A stretch of DNA of 64,000 nt. Origin: a virus. The notes under the pieces were generated by a model, which ran no database searches, had not been told where the DNA came from, and saw nothing but the letters and a program-made list of their open reading frames with translations. The DNA lies in the IMG/VR virus record IMGVR_UViG_3300036760_000069, positions 1-64,000 of that record, one strand, 5' to 3'. How positions within the stretch are numbered: position 1 is the first letter of the stretch; each line of letters starts with the position of its first letter. Positions 57,907 to 64,000 of the stretch are shown here, one piece after another. The position numbers and the translations under genes are program-made.

Positions 57907-58012
57907 GCTCGACCAGCTCCTTAAAGTCCGCCCGTCCCTGATAATACTGCACCGTGGCGACCGCCAGCCGGATCAGGAGGGCTTGTACGGCCGCCCACGC
58001 TGCCGCCCCCAC
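57761..58012 (-). CDS. Putative inner-membrane lysis-associated protein
   Basis: 83 residues from GTG 58012, next to the holin-like stop. An N-terminal hydrophobic helix (AAVQALLIRLAVATVQYY) with one Arg, then a charged helical segment (GRADFKELVERELENAGLR). The lipoprotein gene overlaps its 3' part, as in Rz/Rz1 pairs. The helix is shorter than in typical Rz. Confidence 0.5.
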   Translation of the reverse strand: MGAAAWAAVQALLIRLAVATVQYYQGRADFKELVERELENAGLRRVAEAGKWMAESGDAGGDLRVRAPERRVEAGPGLAPRVP

Positions 58013-58225
58013 TTAGCCGACCTTGGTGGCCTCGCCCGGCTTCTGCGCGTTGCTCACGTTGCCGTCCTTGGCCGCGATCAGCCCAAAAGCAATGGCGAGA
58101 GCGCATAGCGAGTGGAGCAGAACATTGTACTTCTCCGGCAACACGCCCGAGAGTTCGGTGCCGGAACAGACCAGCACGACTACCCCGGCGAGGGTCGTCC
58201 AGATGTTGGTAAAGATCGTTTTCAT
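58013..58225 (-). CDS. Holin-like protein
   Basis: 70 residues from ATG 58225 with AAGGAG. Two hydrophobic helices (IWTTLAGVVVLVCSGTEL, about 8-25, and VLLHSLCALAIAFGLIAAKD, about 35-54) and a short polar tail. Size, topology and the following spanin-like pair suggest a class II holin. The endolysin is not visible in this window. Confidence 0.6.
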   Translation of the reverse strand: MKTIFTNIWTTLAGVVVLVCSGTELSGVLPEKYNVLLHSLCALAIAFGLIAAKDGNVSNAQKPGEATKVG

Positions 58226-58246
58226 AATGTTCTCCTTGGGTTATTT

Positions 58247-58268
58247 GGGAATTATCCCTTTAACTCCC
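58247..58268. repeat. 22-base quasi-palindromic element, copy 1
   Basis: Arms GGGAATTA and TAACTCCC around a six-base centre. It begins one base after the stop of the 93-residue gene and precedes the holin-like start. A second copy in the opposite orientation lies at 58580-58601. Confidence 0.65.
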
Positions 58269-58550
58269 TTACTCAAGAATTGCGCCAAGATTCTCGATCT
58301 TTAGGCTGTGCGTGCTGATACGCAATGGATCGGGAACACCATTCGGCGCGTATTGGCTACCGGACGCCTCAACCCTCACGATTTGGTTGTCAGGATAGAC
58401 AGCCAATGTCGCCGCGATGGTCGCCGCAGCGTTGTTCTTGGCAAGTTGTTCAGGATTTTCCATGTTCATCCGATCAATATTCGCTAAATCAGCCGCCAGT
58501 TTCACCGCTACTGCCTTGGGCTTTCCTAATGCGCTTACACTCCAACTCAT
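58269..58550 (-). CDS. Small hypothetical protein
   Basis: 93 residues from ATG 58550 with AGGAGG. Helical N-terminus (AVAVKLAADLANIDRMNMEN; LAKNNAAATIAATLAVY), then a beta segment (NQIVRVEASGSQY). It lies between two copies of the same dyad element and just upstream of the holin-like gene. A comparable small gene is found in many podovirus late regions, but I cannot name it. Confidence 0.55.
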   Translation of the reverse strand: MSWSVSALGKPKAVAVKLAADLANIDRMNMENPEQLAKNNAAATIAATLAVYPDNQIVRVEASGSQYAPNGVPDPLRISTHSLKIENLGAILE

Positions 58551-58579
58551 TTTGTACCTCCTGGTTGCCCCTCGCTTGA

Positions 58580-58601
58580 GGGAGTTAACGATATAATTCC
58601 C
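58580..58601. repeat. 22-base quasi-palindromic element, copy 2
   Basis: Arms GGGAGTTA and TAATTCCC around a six-base centre; the inverse of copy 1 at 58247. Sits between the TTG-start membrane gene and the 93-residue gene, directly before the latter's ribosome site. Confidence 0.65.
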
Positions 58602-58603
58602 GG

Positions 58604-58873
58604 TTATTTCCGTTGCCGCAATTTCTCGATGCCCCGTGGCTCCTTTGTCCAGAGATCCTTCGCCTTCTCTGGGTTGGCATGAACGTAGGTGAGCGCGTCC
58701 ATGCTGTCAATCATCTCCTCATGCTGAACATAGCTGAAATACGTCATCGCGGCCAACAAGAGCATGACCATCAGCATCATCATGCCGCGCATCCCGCGAG
58801 CTTCCATCTGGAGCTTACCGAACTTGACCCCAAAACTCTGCCCGCCATGAATGTCGACCGTCTTCTCAGCCAA
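58604..58873 (-). CDS. Small membrane protein, TTG start
   Basis: 89 residues. TTG 58873 is chosen because it has GGAGG seven bases upstream and follows the previous stop by two bases. After a polar 29-residue N-terminus comes a Met-rich transmembrane helix (GMMMLMVMLLLAAMTYFSYV, about 31-50), then a charged helical tail. A structural or lysis accessory role is possible; unknown. Confidence 0.5.
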   Translation of the reverse strand: MAEKTVDIHGGQSFGVKFGKLQMEARGMRGMMMLMVMLLLAAMTYFSYVQHEEMIDSMDALTYVHANPEKAKDLWTKEPRGIEKLRQRK

Positions 58874-58875
58874 AG

Positions 58876-59361
58876 TTAGACCTCCACGACCTTGATGTTG
58901 GACAATGTGGCGCATTCCAAATGGCACTTGGGGAGACCGCCCTCCTCCCACAGCACCACGACGATCACCCCTTCACGTTGATAACTCTCGATCGCCTCTC
59001 GCACCTGCGCGTTGACGGATGATGGTTGGAGATCCACGCAGGGGCACGGCAGTAAAAGATGGTGCGAAATAGCCCTCGCCAACTCAGGGTTCAGCGTCAT
59101 CGCCTGAAACAACTCCTCGCCGATCCGCTCCACCGTCACCCATTCCGGGTGGGCGTCAACCAGCGCCTGCAACGCCTGTCCATGCCGGTAGGTCTTGCCG
59201 ATAAAGTTGCGCCGTTGCACCACATTGACCGCCATGGCTCGCGCCTGCCCCGCCACGCTCCGGTGCCCACTGGTCGGCACCGCTCCCAGGCGTACCAAGT
59301 CGGCACAAACCGATTCGGCGTCGGTGGTAAGACTCATTTCGTCGCCGTCTTGCGTGAGCAT
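58876..59361 (-). CDS. Hypothetical protein
   Basis: 161 residues from ATG 59361. The region VPTSGHRSVAGQARAMAVNV, VVQRRNFIGKTYRHGQALQA, DAHPEWVTVERIGEELFQAM is helical; later LLLPCPCVDLQP and GGLPKCHLECAT carry cysteines. A second ATG (59337) is possible. No family recognised. It follows the tail-fibre gene. Confidence 0.55.
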   Translation of the reverse strand: MLTQDGDEMSLTTDAESVCADLVRLGAVPTSGHRSVAGQARAMAVNVVQRRNFIGKTYRHGQALQALVDAHPEWVTVERIGEELFQAMTLNPELARAISHHLLLPCPCVDLQPSSVNAQVREAIESYQREGVIVVVLWEEGGLPKCHLECATLSNIKVVEV

Positions 59362-59383
59362 GGGGTCACCCTGCCAACAGCAT

Positions 59384-60898
59384 TTAGTCGTCCCTCCCGC
59401 GCCGATCAATCCAGCCGGTTGTAGCAATCACCAAGGCATCGGAGCCTGCACTCGCACTAAATCGAGACCGAATAGACGCACTGGTGTCTGTCCATATCCC
59501 CAGTTGTGCGAACGGGCCTCCCGTGAGATTCCCCCCGTATCCCATATTCCCTAATGGAGCCACCGTGAGACTGGCGGCGGCATCCGTAATAGCCAAATCC
59601 GACAAGAGGCAGTTAAGTCCTGCCGTCGTGACACTTTTGGCTTGGGCATTCATCACGGCCTTGACGCGCACACCTGTGGGCACCGTCAAGACTCGCGTGA
59701 CCGCCGCCGTCCCTGGGTTCGTCACATTCACGTCAAGGATGGCTACGTCCCAGGTAAAGTCGTCGCTCACCTGCGAGAACTTCACCCACTGGGCCGAGCC
59801 GTTGGTCAGCCCCGAGCCGATCCGACGCTTGTAATCGTAGTTGGCGGGCATCGTCGGCGCGGTCGCACTCAACGAGATCAGCACGTCAGTCACGCCTGTA
59901 TTGCTGCGCAGAATGGCCCAGAAGTGATACCAGGTCGAGTTCGCAATCGCGCCGGTGTCGAGGCCCCCCGCTGCCGTGCCGACAGACCACGCCGAGGTCG
60001 TTTTCGCAATCGCGGCGACCGTGATATTCTTGGCGTTCGTGCTGTCCAGACAGGTTCCAGCGGCAATGGACATGGTGGCAGAACTGCCCGCCGTCGACAT
60101 GCCCAACCCGGCGAGATAGGAGCGCGGCAGCGACACAATGTCCGACACCAGCGTCTTCTTCTTTTTGTTTGAGTCTGAGACATCGGCGATGGCGACATAA
60201 TCACCTGATGCCGCTATTACCGTCGTCAGATCGTTGACCACCGAATCATTCAGCATCGCGCCGGTAATGGCCCCCGCCACGACGCCCACCGCGTTCTCGC
60301 TCGTCCCCAATGCCCCCAACGTCGCCCGCGCCGCCGCCGCCGTGGTGTCGTCCAGCACCGTCGTCATAAACGCCGTCACGGGCGGGCTGGTCAGGCCCCC
60401 GCTACTGGCAATCGGATTGCCGGAGGCGTCGAACGCCAGGAACTTGCTCGCCCGATCCGTCGCCGACGGCAGGGTCGTCTTCGCCGCTGTCCCCACCTCC
60501 GTCTCCGGCAGATGCAACGAGCGGTTCACCATATCCTCGATCTGCTGGACCATCCGCACGCTCTGATCGAACGTGTCCTCGATCGTCTCCAGGTTGAACG
60601 CGCCCTGGTTGCGAAGGTCCGCGCTCTGCTGCGTGGTGCGCTTGAAGCGCAGCGTCAACAGGTAGTTCAACGTGAGATTGCCCGCGACCAGGGTAATGGT
60701 CCCGCCGTTCGGGTTGTTGATGTCCGCCGCCGGGATTGTAAAGTCCGTGGTGTAGACGAGCGTCGTCTCCACGCCAGCCGTATCGGCCTTCGTGACCAGC
60801 AGGTCCGTTGCGGCAAAGATTTTAAAGCCAAAGGCATAGGCCGCCAGGGCGCCCGTGCCGATGTAGTCGTTGCGGGGAGGGGTCGTGGAGAAGGACAT
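59384..60898 (-). CDS. Tail fibre protein (T7 gp17-type N-terminus)
   Basis: 504 residues, ATG 60898. The first ~130 residues carry the phage T7 tail-fibre anchor pattern (YAFGFKIFAATDLLVTKADT, NPNGGTITLVAG, LRNQGAFNLETIEDTFDQSV, NRSLHLPETEVG), which attaches to the podovirus tail. A linker (TTVLDDTTAAAARATLGALG) follows, then from PRSYLAGL (~260) a tip domain shared with the gene at 1-1321. The product should trimerise and recognise the host surface. Confidence 0.88.
   Translation of the reverse strand: MSFSTTPPRNDYIGTGALAAYAFGFKIFAATDLLVTKADTAGVETTLVYTTDFTIPAADINNPNGGTITLVAGNLTLNYLLTLRFKRTTQQSADLRNQGAFNLETIEDTFDQSVRMVQQIEDMVNRSLHLPETEVGTAAKTTLPSATDRASKFLAFDASGNPIASSGGLTSPPVTAFMTTVLDDTTAAAARATLGALGTSENAVGVVAGAITGAMLNDSVVNDLTTVIAASGDYVAIADVSDSNKKKKTLVSDIVSLPRSYLAGLGMSTAGSSATMSIAAGTCLDSTNAKNITVAAIAKTTSAWSVGTAAGGLDTGAIANSTWYHFWAILRSNTGVTDVLISLSATAPTMPANYDYKRRIGSGLTNGSAQWVKFSQVSDDFTWDVAILDVNVTNPGTAAVTRVLTVPTGVRVKAVMNAQAKSVTTAGLNCLLSDLAITDAAASLTVAPLGNMGYGGNLTGGPFAQLGIWTDTSASIRSRFSASAGSDALVIATTGWIDRRGRDD
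59599..59817. repeat. Direct repeat copy B (tail-tip domain DNA)
   Basis: Near-identical to bases 1-219 (two substitutions by eye before about base 215). The similarity continues at lower identity towards 60120 at protein level. Confidence 0.9.
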
Positions 60899-60939
60899 GG
60901 GTTACCTCTCGTCTTTCGGTCGTTTGTAGAGCATTTCTT

Positions 60940-63900
60940 TCACGGGTGCGGCATCCCTCGCTTGGGGACTGGCCCCAGCCGACTAGAGGAGGGCCGCTCC
61001 CCTGTCAGATTTTCGCGGGTCGTTCCCAGCTTCTCTAAATATCGCTTGGTAAAGTCTTGATGTGAGTCCATGAACAACTTAAAAGCTTGCTGGCGATAGA
61101 GCGTGGACAGATCCTCGATCAGTGTCTTTTTTCCGGTTCCGCCCGTGGCGCTATCCGTGCGGGCTGTATAGGTCGGCCCCATCTGATCGTCGAATAAGGC
61201 CTTCATGCCGTCATGGAGCGTCAGGCCCTTGATGGTTGCTTCCTTCCCGAAGATATGCACGAGATCGTGATACTCGTCCGAGGTCAACCGAATGCCATCA
61301 ATCACGTGCGGCGGCATCGACGGCGAGGCTTTCTGTTTCACCATTTCCTCGGCCACTGGATCAGTCTTGGCACGCTTGAGAAAGACCGGCGAGACGAGAT
61401 CAACGGGCCAGCCTTCCGTCAGAATCGGGTCGCCGAAGAAGTCCAGTTTTGGCTTGAGGGTGGCGCTGACGCTGGGAATGCGCGACTCGACACTCTCCAG
61501 AGCCGTGTTGACTTCTCGCTGCTGCGTTTCAAAGAAGGCCTTATTGATACCTGAGACGATACCGGGAATCAGCACCGACGCATGTTCCTTCTCGCGCTTG
61601 GCGATGATCTGGCCGGTCTGATCCGGATTACGGGCCGCTTCCTCGATGGCGTCAATGTACTTCGCAATGCCCTGCACGTAGGTTTTGGATGTGATGATCC
61701 GCGCATTCGCCACGATCAGGACCGACGGGACGGACTCCCATGCAGATTGATCCGTCGCCTCTTGCATCAACATCACCGCGTCGGCCGCTTCGCCCAAACT
61801 CATGGCAATCGGATCGAGGCGGTTATAGCCCACCCACTGATCCCCGATCTTGACGGCATAGGGCTGGTGGGTCTGCAACCAGAGCTTGCGCGTGTCGGGA
61901 TCGCTCGGCCCTTTGCCGGTGATATAACCTCCGGATGCCAATGTGGCGCCGATGCCGGCCAGCCCAGCCCCCATGACGATCTTAGCTTGGGCGAGTTGAG
62001 CGCGTGTCCCGCCAGCGGTCAGATCATCCCGGAGGCTTTTTGCGGCTAGGTTGAGAATGGGCGTCCGTTCCCAGTAGTAATGGGCGATGTTGACCGGCGT
62101 TTTCACGAACGGGGCCACGCTGATTTTCAGCAGCGGATGCTCTTGCAGAAACGACTGAAGGCCCTGCCCGCCCCGGCTGAGTTCATCGGTAAACGTCTGC
62201 ACGGCACCAAACTGCTGCGCGGAGAGCTGAGCCTTGACTGACGGGCGCATAGTGAGATCAGCAATAGAGGAATTGATGGTGGCGGCATCGGTCAAGCTTT
62301 TTGCCGCCGTTTCCCGCACGGCCTGCGCCGCTATTTCCATGTTGTAGTTGATGCCGCGCATGAGGGCATCTTCGGTCTGGAGGGCCTTCGTCGGCACACG
62401 CAGCAGCATGCCAACACCTTGGGCGACACTGCCCAACCATCCAGCCCGGAGCGATTCAGGCACGTTCTGTCTGGCAAAGGCCGGCATGATGCCGCGATCG
62501 AGCTTGCTCTGCTGCCCTTGGGTCACACGATCCAGTAACTCCATGACGCCTGCTTTACCGTCCGTGCGGTAGGAATCGGCCACGGCCCGCCAGGCATTCT
62601 GCATGGTGCTGACCCAGGCCCGCCCCATCGCCAGCGCCTCCGTGGCCCGCACGCCTTCTCCGGGCAGCAAGCCAGCGATCTGGCGTTCCATGATGGCCTG
62701 CAACGGCGTCAGAAAGACCGAGCCGGTCAGGTTGACCGCATGGGTCGCCGGGTTCGAGAGATAGGAGAAATACACATACTCCTGCAGGAAGTCCGTCCAG
62801 TGCGGTTTGCTCAGGACTTCCGCGACGACGTTCTTGTCCACGTTCAGCATGATGTCGGCCAAGGCTTCCATTTCGCCGTCTTTGCCGACCGCTACGCCCG
62901 CTTTCTCCAGATCCCGCATCGCGGCGCGGTAGCGTTTCAACGGGTGCTGAATGGCGTCCTCGCGCATGATCCGAAGGGTTTGAGCCGCGTCCGTGCCCTT
63001 GCCGGCCGTGGCCTTGCCGATGGCCTGGTAGCGCGTCACGGCATCCAGGAATCCATCCTGCGACAACGTGCCCGCCTTGAACGCTGCGGCGGCCGTCTCG
63101 GCCTCCCGTTCTGACGCCTCTAGGAACAGCGCGTTCTTGTAGATTTCCTCCATCTTGACCTGCTGGCCGCGTAGCTCGGCGAGTAGATCGTCCGGCGTGG
63201 TCCGGCTCCAGGCGGCCATGAGCTTGGCGTCCTCAATCGGAATCGGCTTGGTGCCGCGTTCGAGTTCTCCCATCGTTTTCGTGCCGAATTGGGCCTTTTT
63301 CGTCTCCCACAGTGTTTGCTTGGCCTGCTCGATGGCCTCCGGCGTGGTGAGCGCATTGAAATCGATCTTCACCTGCTTGGTGCCCATCGGCACGGCTTGC
63401 GGATCGGCGGGAGACTTAGCCGAGATCGGCGTGACGGTGACGGCTGGATAGCGTTTCTCAATGTCGGCGAGTTGCGCCTGAAGTGCAGATTTCTGTGCAG
63501 GATCATTCGTCGCCTCAAGTTGCTGCTGGAGCGTGGCCCGCTGTTCGTTGGCACCTTGGCGTTCCAGTTTACTGATTTCGCTTTGCAACACAGTCTTGGC
63601 TGCATCATCCGGCGCGGCGGCCATCTGCTCGCGTAGGCTCTTGAGTTCAAGGTCACGGCCTTGCGTGATAATGTCCTGAGAGACAGACCCTTCTCCGGTG
63701 ATCCCTTTGGTGAAGGCAGAAGAAAACTGCTCGTTCAACGGACCCATATCTTTCTGCACGCTGGAGGTATAGGGTCGGGTCAGTGTTTCCGGTTGAACGT
63801 CACCGGAAATCCGATCCCACACCAGTTGCTCCTTGGGCGTAGATGGTGCTGTCCCTTCGGCAAACTTGTTTAAGGCGGCATCCACATCCTTGCGCGTCAA

Positions 63901-64000
63901 TCGAATGGCTTCCGCACCTTTCGGCAGTGGTCCCGTGAGGTCCTTATACCACTCCGGAGCTGTAGACTTGAATCCGGTCACATCGGGCGCTCCACCTTTG
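60940..64000 (-). CDS. Large internal virion protein (5' end outside window)
   Basis: At least 1019 residues visible; the frame is open to the right edge upstream of GTG 63981 (reading KGGAPDV), so the true start is probably outside. A long helical N-terminal half (KSLREQMAAAPDDAAKTVLQ; RATLQQQLEATNDPAQKSAL) is followed by APFVKTPVNIAHYYWERTPI, KIVMGAGLAGIGATLASGGY and ITGKGPSDPDTRKLWLQTHQ with hydrophobic stretches, a pattern seen in large DNA-ejection or core proteins of podoviruses. No catalytic motif is visible. It precedes the tail-fibre gene. Confidence 0.7.
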   Translation of the reverse strand, partial: KGGAPDVTGFKSTAPEWYKDLTGPLPKGAEAIRLTRKDVDAALNKFAEGTAPSTPKEQLVWDRISGDVQPETLTRPYTSSVQKDMGPLNEQFSSAFTKGITGEGSVSQDIITQGRDLELKSLREQMAAAPDDAAKTVLQSEISKLERQGANEQRATLQQQLEATNDPAQKSALQAQLADIEKRYPAVTVTPISAKSPADPQAVPMGTKQVKIDFNALTTPEAIEQAKQTLWETKKAQFGTKTMGELERGTKPIPIEDAKLMAAWSRTTPDDLLAELRGQQVKMEEIYKNALFLEASEREAETAAAAFKAGTLSQDGFLDAVTRYQAIGKATAGKGTDAAQTLRIMREDAIQHPLKRYRAAMRDLEKAGVAVGKDGEMEALADIMLNVDKNVVAEVLSKPHWTDFLQEYVYFSYLSNPATHAVNLTGSVFLTPLQAIMERQIAGLLPGEGVRATEALAMGRAWVSTMQNAWRAVADSYRTDGKAGVMELLDRVTQGQQSKLDRGIMPAFARQNVPESLRAGWLGSVAQGVGMLLRVPTKALQTEDALMRGINYNMEIAAQAVRETAAKSLTDAATINSSIADLTMRPSVKAQLSAQQFGAVQTFTDELSRGGQGLQSFLQEHPLLKISVAPFVKTPVNIAHYYWERTPILNLAAKSLRDDLTAGGTRAQLAQAKIVMGAGLAGIGATLASGGYITGKGPSDPDTRKLWLQTHQPYAVKIGDQWVGYNRLDPIAMSLGEAADAVMLMQEATDQSAWESVPSVLIVANARIITSKTYVQGIAKYIDAIEEAARNPDQTGQIIAKREKEHASVLIPGIVSGINKAFFETQQREVNTALESVESRIPSVSATLKPKLDFFGDPILTEGWPVDLVSPVFLKRAKTDPVAEEMVKQKASPSMPPHVIDGIRLTSDEYHDLVHIFGKEATIKGLTLHDGMKALFDDQMGPTYTARTDSATGGTGKKTLIEDLSTLYRQQAFKLFMDSHQDFTKRYLEKLGTTRENLTGERPSSSRLGPVPKRGMPHP

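Noticed and set aside
60899-60939. Ten-codon ORF (MLYKRPKDER) between the large virion gene and the fibre gene
   Set aside because: Too short to support; the bases are better explained as the ribosome-binding region of the fibre gene.
1-64000. CRISPR array or prophage attachment sites
   Set aside because: No regularly spaced repeats with unique spacers were seen, and no integrase or att-like duplication; the only long direct repeat lies within fibre genes.

Overview
The window is a contiguous piece of a GC-rich, short-tailed (podovirus-like) bacteriophage genome. The phage call rests on a terminase pair, a portal, a major capsid protein with a scaffold-like gene beside it, P22-type connector proteins (gp4-like and gp10-like), a tail fibre with the phage T7 gp17-type anchor, and two phage tRNAs. 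No integrase or ribosomal gene is visible. Sec signal peptides and a spanin-like lysis arrangement point to a Gram-negative host; the host is otherwise unknown. Every gene reads on the minus strand except one HNH endonuclease gene at 54.2-54.8 kb. Genes are tightly packed with many 1-4 base stop/start overlaps, so transcription runs from high to low coordinates.

Layout from high to low coordinates (direction of transcription). 64.0-59.4 kb: a very large internal virion protein (cut by the right edge) and the T7-type tail fibre. 59.4-57.6 kb: small membrane genes, including a holin-like gene and a nested pair resembling spanins. 57.6-49.4 kb: connector proteins, two or three probable internal virion proteins, a PAPS-reductase-like protein and two HNH genes. 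49.4-35.5 kb: one 4615-residue polyvalent protein joining a degenerate J-domain, ParB-like domains, an N6-adenine methyltransferase, a Strawberry-notch helicase, a GHKL ATPase and a zincin motif. It resembles P1 DarB-type injected antirestriction proteins in the methyltransferase-helicase core. 35.5-20.1 kb: regulators (ribbon-helix-helix, LuxR-type), recombination and replication genes (PD-(D/E)XK nuclease, RusA-like resolvase, a replication-initiator-like protein), two DNA methyltransferases, and many small genes ending with TerS. 20.1-11.2 kb: two tRNAs, TerL, a JAMM protein, the portal, small head genes, and a scaffold-like protein. 11.1-0 kb: major capsid protein, then a long run of beta-rich surface and tail-fibre-like proteins, the last four carrying Sec-like signal peptides.

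The most unusual signals are these: (i) a 143-codon ORF with a strong Shine-Dalgarno sequence lying wholly inside the giant gene in another frame, exactly where the giant protein becomes low-complexity, and a second such segment further on; (ii) one receptor-binding tip domain present at both ends of the window on two unrelated N-terminal anchors, almost identical at DNA level; (iii) a promoter with an overlapping dyad six bases before the ATG of a ribbon-helix-helix gene, and a near-consensus promoter placed the same way before the only plus-strand gene; (iv) long poly-G tracts at the 5' ends of two adjacent methyltransferase genes; (v) a tRNA-Met with an initiator-like body but without initiator identity elements; (vi) a series of strong intercistronic hairpins. 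Functions were assigned by eye from motifs; no database search was run.
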